Shown: in pieces, positions 33,212 to 41,407 of the stretch
Layout: each line of letters begins with the position of its first letter
Position numbering within the stretch: position 1 is the stretch's first letter
Source of the DNA: Egibacteraceae bacterium
GTDB taxonomy: Bacteria; Actinomycetota; Nitriliruptoria; Euzebyales; Egibacteraceae
Assembly (NCBI GenBank): GCA_035540635.1
Contig: DATLGH010000073.1
Span: 1-64,000, forward strand
DNA length: 64,000 nt
Direction: 5' to 3'
Program-made: the position numbers and the translations under genes
Notes under the pieces: model-generated
The model's input: the letters and a program-made list of their open reading frames with translations, nothing else
Told to the model about the DNA's origin: nothing
Database searches by the model: none

Positions 33212-33846
33212 GCGACCGCCTCGCCGACGTCCTTCGCGAGGTCGCGGCCGCCCTCAACGCCCGCGGGGTGAGATTCGCCCTGGTCGGTGGCCTGGCGGTG
33301 TCTGTCCGCACGGAACCGCGGTTCACCCGCGACGTCGATCTCGCGGTCGCCGCGGCGGATGACCGCGGTGCCGAGGCGGTCGTCGGCGCGCTCGCACCGC
33401 GGTACGAGCCGGTCGCGGTCCTCGAGCACGAAGCGCTCGAGCGCCTGGCCGCCGTGCGGCTCGCTCGTGCGGGTCAGTCCCCGGCAGGCGTGGTTGTTGA
33501 TCTGCTGTTCGCGTCCTCCGGGGTAGAGCAGGAGATGGTCGAGACGGCGGAGCCGCTGGAGGTCTTCACCGGCACGCGCCTCCACGTGGCTCGAACCGGG
33601 CACCTCTTGGCGCTCAAGGTGCTTGCGCGAGACGATCGCCGCCCCCAGGACGAGGTCGACTTGCAAGCCCTCCTCTCCGTGGCCGGTGCCGACGATCTCG
33701 TCCTCGCGGAGGAGATGCTCCAGCTCATCGTGCGTCGGGGAGCCAACCGGGGGCGCCAACTCGTCGCGGAGTGGAAGGACCTCGTCCGGGGGCACGGTGA
33801 CGCAACGGCGCCAGGCGATGCGGCCGGCGACGCGACCGACCGGTGA
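33208..33846 (+). CDS. Nucleotidyltransferase of the AbiEii/MNT type
   Basis: A 212-residue protein with the nucleotidyltransferase fold: ALVGGLAVSVRTEPRFTRDV holds the GG...RxTxDxD pattern that binds nucleotide and metal, followed by an acidic third position near VVDLLFASSG. Members act as toxins that modify tRNA ends or as other nucleotidyltransferases. The C-terminus is helical and ends with an Ala/Asp/Gly stretch. It is translationally coupled to the small gene upstream. Its stop abuts the rearranged methyltransferase fragment. Confidence 0.78.
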   Translation: MSDRLADVLREVAAALNARGVRFALVGGLAVSVRTEPRFTRDVDLAVAAADDRGAEAVVGALAPRYEPVAVLEHEALERLAAVRLARAGQSPAGVVVDLLFASSGVEQEMVETAEPLEVFTGTRLHVARTGHLLALKVLARDDRRPQDEVDLQALLSVAGADDLVLAEEMLQLIVRRGANRGRQLVAEWKDLVRGHGDATAPGDAAGDATDR

Positions 33847-33963
33847 TGTCCTCGACGCGGACGGCAGCGCGGTTTTCACCGCCTTCGTGGAGGTTGGAGG
33901 ACGCGTCCCCGACGAGGCGCTCAACCCGCCCGGCTACGGGCCGCTGCCGTGGCGCGGCGCGCT
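33847..33963 (+). pseudogene. Duplicated fragment of the methyltransferase gene (direct part)
   Basis: This 117-nt segment repeats 32725-32835 of the methyltransferase gene with a few substitutions and one 6-nt insertion. It encodes the same stretch (VFTAFVE... then NPPGYGPL). It has no start of its own and begins right at the stop of the nucleotidyltransferase gene. It is a remnant, not a gene. Confidence 0.85.
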
Positions 33964-33968
33964 CGAAC

Positions 33969-34019
33969 AGCGACTGGCCGTCGGTCTCGCCGCCGTGGCG
34001 GAAGCCGGTGACCCGTGAG
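33969..34019 (-). pseudogene. Duplicated fragment of the methyltransferase gene (inverted part)
   Basis: This segment is the reverse complement of 32891-32940, differing by one extra C. It encodes, on the minus strand, the VTGFRHGGETDGQS portion of the methyltransferase. It follows the direct fragment after 5 nt, so the remnant consists of two pieces in opposite orientation. Beyond it, 34020-34251 contains no gene I can support; only G-rich sequence with a short CCCCC/GGGGG dyad around 34150-34170. Confidence 0.85.
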
Positions 34020-34251
34020 AGAGTGCGCAGTCGACCATGACCGTTGCTCTTGGAAGGACGCCATTGTGACGGTGTGACGGTTGAGAACCCGAACGGGGGT
34101 GGCAAGGGCCCGGAAAAGTGGCTACTCTGGTCACCCAGAGGGGTCAAGGATACCCCCACTAGGGGGGGCATGCGGTGCATGTCCGAGTCTGAGGCATCTC
34201 AGCGCCAGGCGAACTCAAAGACGGACGCGCACGTCGAAGGGCGGGGGGAAC

Positions 34252-35838
34252 GTGTCGGAGGAGAGCCGGTCGATTCCGGAGCATAGGGCAGACTCCGTCG
34301 GCGCTGCAGCCGTTGAGCCGCAAGGGGCCAGGGAGGACGGCCAGCGTTGGAGTAGCGCCTCCTTGCGCCGCCTCCTCGTTGGCCTCGATGTCGGCGCGTT
34401 ACTCATGGCCTGGGCTGTCGCCCTGGTCGCTCCGCGGGCAGGCCAGGACGCGAGGACGCTGGTCGCCGCCGTTCTCGAAACGGTGGGCATCACCGGGATG
34501 GGGATGGCGCTCATCACTTCTCAGCGGCTGTATCAGACGCGGGTCTGCGCGATCAAGGTGGTGGAGCACACCCGCCTCGCCCGCGCGACCTTGGCCTGCG
34601 GGGTTGGCGCCTGGCTTCTTGGTTCGACGACGGCGGCGACGGTCACACCCCTTGCCGCCGCGGCAGGCACAGCCCTGGCATTCCTTTTGCTTGTCATGCT
34701 GAGAGGTGGCTACCGGGCGTGGTTGCGCGCACTCCGCTGCAGCGGCCAGCTCTTCCGGAACGTCGTGCTGGTCGGGACGGGTCCGGAAACCTGCCGGCTG
34801 GCCCAGTTGTTGCACGACCACCCGGAGCTTGGCTTTCGCGCCGCCGGGGTCGTCGGGGATGACGCAGCCGCCCGTGAGCTCGCGTTGGACGTGCCCTATC
34901 TCGGTGGACTGGACCGGACGGTCACGGCCTTGCGCGAGAGCAAGGCCTCAGGGGCGGTGGTCGCGACGACGTGCCTTGGTCTCGACGTGCTGAACGCCGT
35001 CGTTCGCCAGCTTCTGGCCGCCGACGTGCACGTGCACCTGTCGCCGGGCTTGCAGGGGGTGGCTCACCGGCGGCTGCGTTCCCAAGCGTTCGCCTACGAG
35101 CCGATGTTCTACCTCGAGCAGGCGACCCTGGGCCCCTGGGAGTTCGCCGCCAAGCGCGTCCTTGACGTATCTGTCGCCGGCGTCGCCCTGCTCTTGGCGT
35201 TGCCGTTGCTCGCTGTGGCAGCTCTTGCCATCAAGGTCCACGACCGTGGTCCGGTCATCTTCCGCCAGGAACGGGTGGGCCGAAACGGGCAGCTCTTCAC
35301 GATCTACAAGTTGCGCACCATGGTCCCGGACGCCGAGGCGATGCTGGAGCCGCTCCGCGCGCGGAACGAGCGCCACGGCCCGCTGTTCAAGCTCGGCGAC
35401 GACCCTCGAGTCACTGCCGTAGGCCGCGTGCTGAGGAAGCTGCACGTCGACGAGTTGCCGCAACTCCTCAACGTCCTCCGGGGCACGATGAGCCTTGTGG
35501 GCCCCCGTCCGGCGTTGGCTGACGAAACGGAGCTGTTCAGCGACGCGCTGCGGGCTCGAACGCGGATCCTGCCGGGGATGACCGGGCTATGGCAGGTGGA
35601 GGCGAACGACAAGCCGGAGTTCTCCGCATACGAGCGGCTGGACCTGTTCTACGTGGAAAACTGGTCGATCGGCCTGGACATCGCCATCCTCTTCTCAACG
35701 GCCGAGGTCCTTATCGTCCGCGCACTCAGCGACCTGCGCGAGGCTCGGCGACGTCCCGCAGCTCACCGGCCCCTGGGCCTGCGGTTGTCGCGTCCGGGTC
35801 GCGCCCCCCTGGAAGGCAACGCGTCTAAAGCCGCTTGA
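34252..35838 (+). CDS. Exopolysaccharide priming glycosylphosphotransferase
   Basis: A 528-residue polyprenyl glycosylphosphotransferase of the WbaP/CpsE family that transfers a sugar phosphate to undecaprenyl phosphate and starts repeat-unit synthesis. It has an N-terminal membrane part of four or more helices, a nucleotide-binding-like middle domain (NVVLVGTGPETCRLA), a further helix and the C-terminal catalytic domain with RQERVGRNGQLFTIYKLRTM, HVDELPQLLNVLRG and SLVGPRPAL. The GTG at 34252 is preceded by a G-rich ribosome binding site. It ends in a 14-nt tail-to-tail overlap with the WecG/TagA gene and opens the large polysaccharide locus. Confidence 0.93.
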   Translation: MSEESRSIPEHRADSVGAAAVEPQGAREDGQRWSSASLRRLLVGLDVGALLMAWAVALVAPRAGQDARTLVAAVLETVGITGMGMALITSQRLYQTRVCAIKVVEHTRLARATLACGVGAWLLGSTTAATVTPLAAAAGTALAFLLLVMLRGGYRAWLRALRCSGQLFRNVVLVGTGPETCRLAQLLHDHPELGFRAAGVVGDDAAARELALDVPYLGGLDRTVTALRESKASGAVVATTCLGLDVLNAVVRQLLAADVHVHLSPGLQGVAHRRLRSQAFAYEPMFYLEQATLGPWEFAAKRVLDVSVAGVALLLALPLLAVAALAIKVHDRGPVIFRQERVGRNGQLFTIYKLRTMVPDAEAMLEPLRARNERHGPLFKLGDDPRVTAVGRVLRKLHVDELPQLLNVLRGTMSLVGPRPALADETELFSDALRARTRILPGMTGLWQVEANDKPEFSAYERLDLFYVENWSIGLDIAILFSTAEVLIVRALSDLREARRRPAAHRPLGLRLSRPGRAPLEGNASKAA

Positions 35839-36610
35839 CGCCTCGCCCCAGGCGCTGGCGCGCCAGCTCGCCGCCCATCCGAGCGAGGAACGCCGAGTTC
35901 GTCGCGAGGTAGCGGCGGGTCAGCCGCCGGGGCTCCTGGCACAGGCGGTAGAGCCACTCGAGGCCGAGGCGCTGCATCCACGCCGGTGCCCGCCGCAGGT
36001 TGCCGGCGAAGTAGTCGAATGCCGCTCCGACGGCGAGCATCGCTGCGCTGACCGTGCCCTGATGATCCGCCACCCAGCGCTCCTGGCGCGGACAGCCCCG
36101 CCCGACGAGGACGACACCCGCTCCCGACTCGTGGATGCGCCGAACGTCCTCCTCGTCTTCTTCCGGCGTCGCCTCGCGGAAGCGGTCGGGCTGGACCCCG
36201 GCGACTTGCAAGCCGACGTGCCGGCGCTCCAGCGCCCGCGCACAAGCCCGGGCCGTCTCCTCCGTGCTGCCGTAGAGGTAGACGCTCACCCCCTGACGTG
36301 CCGACTCCGCACAGACCCGGTCGACGAGGTCAGGTCCGCTGACGCGGTCGGCCAGTCCCGTGGCGTGCAGCAGGTTCATGGCCCACCGCACCGGCTGGCC
36401 GTCGGGTGCCACGATGGCAAGGGAGTTGACCTGCGCGGCCAGCGACGGGTCGTTGACGCACTCCATGAGCCCGTGCACGGCGAGGGCGGAAAGGCCCAGG
36501 GAGCGGTGTGCGCGGGCCGCGTCGAGAACTGCGGCGCAGGCCTGCTCGTAGTCGATGACGCTGATCCCGACGCCGAAGACGTCGACCTTGTCGGGGGAGG
36601 TTAGTCCCAC
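35825..36610 (-). CDS. WecG/TagA/CpsF family glycosyltransferase (GT26)
   Basis: A 261-residue GT26 enzyme. The family adds N-acetylmannosamine or a related sugar to a lipid-linked acceptor at the membrane. Motifs are [45 protein letters not shown] and [20 protein letters not shown], followed by a basic C-terminal helix that binds membranes. The GTG at 36610 overlaps the epimerase gene by 10 nt, so the two are coupled. It probably adds the second sugar of the repeat. Confidence 0.92.
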   Translation of the reverse strand: MGLTSPDKVDVFGVGISVIDYEQACAAVLDAARAHRSLGLSALAVHGLMECVNDPSLAAQVNSLAIVAPDGQPVRWAMNLLHATGLADRVSGPDLVDRVCAESARQGVSVYLYGSTEETARACARALERRHVGLQVAGVQPDRFREATPEEDEEDVRRIHESGAGVVLVGRGCPRQERWVADHQGTVSAAMLAVGAAFDYFAGNLRRAPAWMQRLGLEWLYRLCQEPRRLTRRYLATNSAFLARMGGELARQRLGRGVKRL

Positions 36611-37668
36611 CGCTGCACGCCGTGTCGGTAGATGTCCTCGAGGATGGCTCTGGTGTCGTAGCGCACTCGCCACTGCGGATAGTGGCCCTGGAAACGCCGG
36701 ACGTCGCTGATCCACCACTGATGGTCGCCAATCCGGGGCTCTTGGCGATAGGTCCACGCCAGCTTGCGACCGGCCAGTTCCTCGCAGACTTCGATGGCTT
36801 CGAGCATCGAGCAGTTGCTGAACCGTCCCCCTCCGATGTTGTAGACCTCTCCCACACGGGGGGCGCGGTAGAAGGCATCGAACGCGGCAAGCAGGTCCTC
36901 GCTGTGGATGTTGTCCCGCACTTGCTTGCCCTTGTACCCGAACACCGTATAGCCGGTGCCGGTCACCGTGCACTTCATGAGATACGCGAGGAAACCGTGC
37001 AGCTGCGTACCGGCGTGCGACGGGCCGGTCAGGCAGCCGCCCCGGAAGGCAGCCGTGCGCATGCCGAAGTAGCGGCCGTACTCCTGCACGAGGACGTCGG
37101 CGGCCACCTTCGACGCGCCGAACAGGCTATGGGTGGTCGCATCGATGCTCATGGTCTCATCGATACCGTGGGTGGCGTAGCGGTGGCTTGCTTCGACCTC
37201 CCAGCGGCTGTCGAACTCGACGAGTGGCAGAGCGTTGGGGCGGTCGCCGTACACCTTGTTCGTTGATGTGAAGATGAACACGGTCTCTGCGCAGAACTCC
37301 CGCGCGGCTTCCAGCAAAACGAGCGTGCCGTTGGCGTTGACCGTGAAGTCGGTCATCGGATCGGAGGCGGCCCAGTCGTGAGACGGCTGCGCCGCGGTGT
37401 GGAGCACTAGAGCGATGTCCTGCCCGTACTCCGCGAAGATGCGCTGGATCGCCCCCACGTCGCGGATGTCCGCCTCGTGGTGCTGGTAGTTGCCGTAGGC
37501 GGCCATGAGCGCTTTGACGCTCCAGGCGGTGGAGGCCTCCTTGCCGAAGAACCGCGCTCTCATGTCGTTGTCGATGCCGACGACGACGTCGGCCCGCGGC
37601 GCGTAGAAGCGCACCGCCTCGGAACCGACCAGGCCCCCCGACCCGGTCACCACCACCACCACGCTCAT
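36601..37668 (-). CDS. CDP-paratose/tyvelose 2-epimerase-like SDR
   Basis: A 355-residue extended SDR close to CDP-tyvelose (paratose) 2-epimerases. The cofactor motif is [14 protein letters not shown] and the catalytic SYK-type triad has [10 protein letters not shown]; other family segments are [27 protein letters not shown] and NIHSEDL. It would convert a CDP- or other NDP-deoxysugar at C2. The cognate dehydratase genes (rfbF, rfbG type) are not in the window, so the true substrate is open. The ATG has AGGAGA 4 nt upstream. Confidence 0.85.
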   Translation of the reverse strand: MSVVVVVTGSGGLVGSEAVRFYAPRADVVVGIDNDMRARFFGKEASTAWSVKALMAAYGNYQHHEADIRDVGAIQRIFAEYGQDIALVLHTAAQPSHDWAASDPMTDFTVNANGTLVLLEAAREFCAETVFIFTSTNKVYGDRPNALPLVEFDSRWEVEASHRYATHGIDETMSIDATTHSLFGASKVAADVLVQEYGRYFGMRTAAFRGGCLTGPSHAGTQLHGFLAYLMKCTVTGTGYTVFGYKGKQVRDNIHSEDLLAAFDAFYRAPRVGEVYNIGGGRFSNCSMLEAIEVCEELAGRKLAWTYRQEPRIGDHQWWISDVRRFQGHYPQWRVRYDTRAILEDIYRHGVQRWD

Positions 37669-37784
37669 CGAGTCTCCTGCCAGCCGTTACGGCACGTCGT
37701 GTACCCGTTTTCGAGCTTCCGCCTCATCTTTCCTGGGGCCCATCGATGTGGGGCGCGCAATCTTCACCACTTCGCCATGTCTGC

Positions 37785-38771
37785 TCACCCGCGCGTCCTG
37801 CCAGATTCGCCCCCATACGGCCCGCTCGACGGGTAGGAGCGCAGCCGCCCGCGCTGCAGGGCGAGGCGTCGTAGGGTTCGCGCCGGATCCATGATCAACG
37901 CCGGTGCTGCCCACCACACCGCGTGCAGGGGCTGGCCCTCAGCTAGGGCCACGCCCGCGGCGCGGTAGCAGTACGCTGCGGTGTCAATCCACCAGTGGCG
38001 AACCGCTTGGCCTCGTCCGCGTTCGAAATCGGCGAACGTGAGCGTGTCCCCCGCCGCCCGCGCAGCGGTTCGTGCGACGAGGTAGCGGGCGCCTTGCCGT
38101 TGCGAGCGGAAGTAGCGGGCACTGCTGCTTCCACCGTGCATGCGATAGCCGCCCAAGACCTCCTCGACGCACCCGAGGAAGCCAGCAGCCGCAATCCGTG
38201 ACACGAAGTCGAGGTCCTCCACGCCTCCCGGGGCATGCCGATGCAGATCCTCGTCGAAGAGGCCGACCCGATCAATAACCGCACGGCGGACGAGGAGGGA
38301 GGAGATGGGGAACGGGTTGAGCCGCGCTTCCCGTATCGCGCGCTGCTCTGCCGGCCCCACGCGGTGGCCCGCTACGCCGAGGACGCGGCCCTCTGCACCG
38401 ACGTGGTGCATGAGCGCTCCCACGCCGGTCCATTCCGGATGCTCTTCGAGCACGTCCAGCTGTCGACTAAGCTTGGTGGGATCCCAAACGTCGTCGGCGT
38501 CGAGGAATGCGACGTACTCACCGGCGGACTCGGCGATGGCGCGGTTGCGGGCGGCCGACACGCCGGCGTTCGGTTGCACGATGACGCGCAGTCGCGGATC
38601 GGCGATCTCCTGCAGGACCGCCAGGGTGCCGTCGGAGGAGCCGTCGTCGACGACGATGACCTCGACGTTGGCGTGTGTCTGATCCAGGGCGCTGCCGACG
38701 GCGGAGCAGACGAACTGCTCGGCGTTGTAGGCGGGGATGACCGCGCTCACCAGCTGACTCTGGAAGTTCAC
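37785..38771 (-). CDS. GT2 family glycosyltransferase
   Basis: A 328-residue inverting GT2 enzyme. The GT-A fold is shown by SAVIPAYNAEQFVCSAVGS, VIVVDDGSSDGTL and the metal-binding FLDADDVWDPTKL. The acceptor-side Glu/Asp is likely in GGVEDLDFV. No membrane span. It follows 4 nt after the next upstream GT2 and belongs to the same minus-strand operon with the flippase. Donor and acceptor are unknown. Confidence 0.9.
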   Translation of the reverse strand: MNFQSQLVSAVIPAYNAEQFVCSAVGSALDQTHANVEVIVVDDGSSDGTLAVLQEIADPRLRVIVQPNAGVSAARNRAIAESAGEYVAFLDADDVWDPTKLSRQLDVLEEHPEWTGVGALMHHVGAEGRVLGVAGHRVGPAEQRAIREARLNPFPISSLLVRRAVIDRVGLFDEDLHRHAPGGVEDLDFVSRIAAAGFLGCVEEVLGGYRMHGGSSSARYFRSQRQGARYLVARTAARAAGDTLTFADFERGRGQAVRHWWIDTAAYCYRAAGVALAEGQPLHAVWWAAPALIMDPARTLRRLALQRGRLRSYPSSGPYGGESGRTRG

Positions 38772-38775
38772 GACC

Positions 38776-39741
38776 TCAGCTCTCCCGGACTGGATCTTTT
38801 TGGCGGTACGCGAGTAGCCACGCTTCCGCCAGCTTTTGATACTCCGGGTCCGCCTGGGTGAGCCGGCGGACGACCGCTCGGGATAGTGGTTGGGTGAGTG
38901 CGATGGCGGTGCGTCCGAGGGAAGTTAAGTCGCCGGCCCGGACTGCCCGAAGGTACGCACGGGCGGCCAGCCACCGCTGTCCCCCCAGCAACGGGGCCCA
39001 AGCCGACCAGCGGTGAAAGAGGGCCAGGTCGCGCCCGGCCGCGTCGTTGTCAGGGTCGTAACGATCTTTGATCAGTTTGAAATCCTTTAACGCCTCGTGT
39101 GCGGCTGTCGTCCTATTCTCGCCATGAAGCCGATAAGCCACGGCGGGGTAGTCGTCCGAGGCGGCCAAGCCTGCGGTGCGGGAGAGACGGATCCACAGGT
39201 CCCAGTCCTCCAACTGGTTAAAGGTCGGGTCGAACAAACCCGCATCGTGCAGGGCGCTTGCGTGGACGATGACGCTGGAGCAGCTGCCCGGGATCACGCA
39301 TGCGGACAAGAGTGCCTCATGAGCCCATTGCGGCTCTGGGGCCCTGCCCCCGCCCACGACGCGCAGCGCGGAGTCGACGATGACGGTGCCCGAGTAACAC
39401 CATCGGCGGTTGGTCTCGTGCAACAGACGTAACTGGCGCGCCAGCTTCGTCGGTGCCCACAGATCGTCGTCGTCGCAGAATGCGAGCCACTCGTTTGCGG
39501 CTGCAGCGATCCCCTGGTTCCTGGCCTCCGCCGGGCCCCGCGATTCCTCGTTGCGGATGACCCGCACTCGAGGGTCGCGAACCTCCGGACAGTCGTGGGA
39601 GAGCACTCGCCGAGAGCCGTCGTCGATGACGATGATCTCGAGGTTGACGTCGCGCTGCGCGAAGATGGATCGCAGCCCTACCGAGAGAAGCTCGGGCCGG
39701 TTGCGCGTCGGCACAACGACTGTGGCAGCGTCGATGCTCAC
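38776..39741 (-). CDS. GT2 family glycosyltransferase
   Basis: A 321-residue GT2 enzyme. Key segments are TVVVPTRNRPELLSVGL, IIVIDDGSRRVL and the metal-binding AFCDDDDLWAPTKLARQL, with a likely base region in NQLEDWDLWIRLSR. It starts at GTG 39741 overlapping the flippase stop as GTGA; a longer frame upstream of this is a shadow of the flippase gene. Second of two GT2 genes that would extend the repeat unit. Confidence 0.9.
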   Translation of the reverse strand: MSIDAATVVVPTRNRPELLSVGLRSIFAQRDVNLEIIVIDDGSRRVLSHDCPEVRDPRVRVIRNEESRGPAEARNQGIAAAANEWLAFCDDDDLWAPTKLARQLRLLHETNRRWCYSGTVIVDSALRVVGGGRAPEPQWAHEALLSACVIPGSCSSVIVHASALHDAGLFDPTFNQLEDWDLWIRLSRTAGLAASDDYPAVAYRLHGENRTTAAHEALKDFKLIKDRYDPDNDAAGRDLALFHRWSAWAPLLGGQRWLAARAYLRAVRAGDLTSLGRTAIALTQPLSRAVVRRLTQADPEYQKLAEAWLLAYRQKDPVRES

Positions 39742-41039
39742 GAATGCCCTCTGTGGCCTATGACGCGATCCTCCGCTATACCGCGCTGCAACAACCACCA
39801 ACAGTAGCCCGTGTCGGCCACTGCGGCGATTGCCGAAGCGGCCAGCACACCAGACACGCCGAAGAACAGCATGAGCAGGAGGCCAAGCGGTAGGACAACG
39901 ACCGTTGCGAGCACTTGGCCCCGGAAGATCAAGTTCGGCCGCTCCAGTGCGCGCAGCGCAACCGCGATGCCGAGATGCGACGCAGTTGCGAAGCTGAGCA
40001 CGGCCAGCCACAGCAGCAGTGGAAAGCCCAGGTCGTACTGCCCTCCGTAGAGCCCTCGGGCGAGGGCGTCACCAAACGCCAGCAGCCCGACGGCGTACAC
40101 CGCTCCACCGACAATGCCTGCTGCGAGGACACCCGTCCCTAGCGGACCGTCGCGATCCTCCGCGCGTGCGCGCACCAGACCCGGCAATAAGACGGTGGCG
40201 ACCGCGGCCCCGGTCTGCCACAGCGGCATGATGAGGTTGATCGCGGCCTTGAACGTGCCCGCTGCCGCCAGGCTCAGGAAGATCGGCATGAGCAGCATGA
40301 GGACGTTGGAGTTCGCCCAGTTGAGCCCGCCAGTACCGAGGGCCCATCGCCCGTACTCCCAGTGGGCAGCCAGCATCTGTGAGAAGTCAAACCGTTCACC
40401 CGCGTCCCGAAGACGTAGGCGCCAGCGGAGCCACGAGGCCGTGAAGAGGCTGGCCGCGCCCGTCAGCGCGAAGGCCGTGAACACCGACAGTGCACCGGCG
40501 CGGTACAGCAGGTAAGCCCCTGGGACGACGATGAGCATGTAGGCCGCACCCGCCGAAACCGCATGACCAAGTCTGGAGCACACGTAGCACGCCCGGCGCA
40601 TGAGCCACTGGAAGAGGATGAAGGGGGCAGCAACCGCCAGACCGAGCATGGCGGAGGCGAACCCCGCATGGTCGGTCACCGCCGCGATCGCCGCGACGAC
40701 GAGCAGCGCAGCGCTCACGACGCCGGTAAACGTGAAGTGGCCTCTCAGTACCGCCTCGGCGTAGGCGGAGAAGCGTTCGGTGAAGCGTCCTGCTCCGAAG
40801 ACCATCATCGGCTCGATCAGCACGGCCTGATGGGTGGTGGCCACGAGGAGGAAGATCCCGAAGGCGACGGCGAAGGCGCCGTACTCGCTGGGCGTCAGCC
40901 ATCTCGCGAGGAGGATATTGAGCGCGAAGTTCGAGAGGGCGAACAGCGCTTGATCTGCAACCGCCAGCGACACCCGCGGTCCCCACTGCCGGATGCCCGC
41001 GAAGGGAGCGGATGTGGTCCGTTGCGGTTGATCCGACAC
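39738..41039 (-). CDS. Polysaccharide flippase (Wzx-like, MOP superfamily)
   Basis: A 433-residue integral membrane protein with about twelve helices and the N-terminal signature of polysaccharide flippases (ALSNFALNILLARWLTPSEY). It would move the lipid-linked repeat unit across the membrane. Few charges occur in the helices, with an Arg-rich cytoplasmic loop. Upstream region 41040-41407 separates it from the CWB2 gene on the other strand. It leads the minus-strand operon with the two GT2 genes. Confidence 0.88.
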   Translation of the reverse strand: MSDQPQRTTSAPFAGIRQWGPRVSLAVADQALFALSNFALNILLARWLTPSEYGAFAVAFGIFLLVATTHQAVLIEPMMVFGAGRFTERFSAYAEAVLRGHFTFTGVVSAALLVVAAIAAVTDHAGFASAMLGLAVAAPFILFQWLMRRACYVCSRLGHAVSAGAAYMLIVVPGAYLLYRAGALSVFTAFALTGAASLFTASWLRWRLRLRDAGERFDFSQMLAAHWEYGRWALGTGGLNWANSNVLMLLMPIFLSLAAAGTFKAAINLIMPLWQTGAAVATVLLPGLVRARAEDRDGPLGTGVLAAGIVGGAVYAVGLLAFGDALARGLYGGQYDLGFPLLLWLAVLSFATASHLGIAVALRALERPNLIFRGQVLATVVVLPLGLLLMLFFGVSGVLAASAIAAVADTGYCWWLLQRGIAEDRVIGHRGHS

Positions 41040-41407
41040 CTGCTACCACGCCGCCGTGGGCTGCTCAAGGTCCACAGGGCTTGACGAAGTCCCGGCGCCA
41101 GGCACCACGCCGGTGGAAGGGGCGGCCCGGTTCTGACCCCGCGGGGGGCCACTAGGACCCGGACATCTGCAACGAATCAGCCCCTTCCCCCTCCTTCACG
41201 CGGTCTCCAACCGCCTCCGCGACGGCCGCCTCGCTCCACCGTGCCAGGCTCTCCGCGGGCGACCTCCACGGTAGCGCCCGGCTGGCCTCCACGCCCGCGT
41301 TGCACGGTCGCTCAAGACCTGACCTGGCGGGGCCGAGGCAACAGGCAACGGTCGTCTCTTGCTGGGACGGCTTCCTGTCCCCCTTGTACGAACCACGGAG
41401 CCCCACA
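41040..41407. other. Divergent intergenic region between flippase and CWB2 gene
   Basis: About 370 nt with lower GC3-type periodicity. A TTGACG at about 41081-41086 lacks a paired -10. A short dyad (GGGAC...GTCCC) lies about 35 nt before the CWB2 start on the plus strand. The minus-strand open frame across this region looks like a shadow. The long leader of the surface-protein gene may hold regulation, but no known riboswitch is recognised. Confidence 0.45.

Noticed and set aside
34044-34286. 80-codon plus-strand frame before the priming transferase
   Set aside because: No ribosome binding site, overlaps the start of the real gene, composition not coding-like.
41040-41407. Riboswitch in the leader of the CWB2 gene
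   Set aside because: Small dyads are present but no known riboswitch core sequence could be matched.
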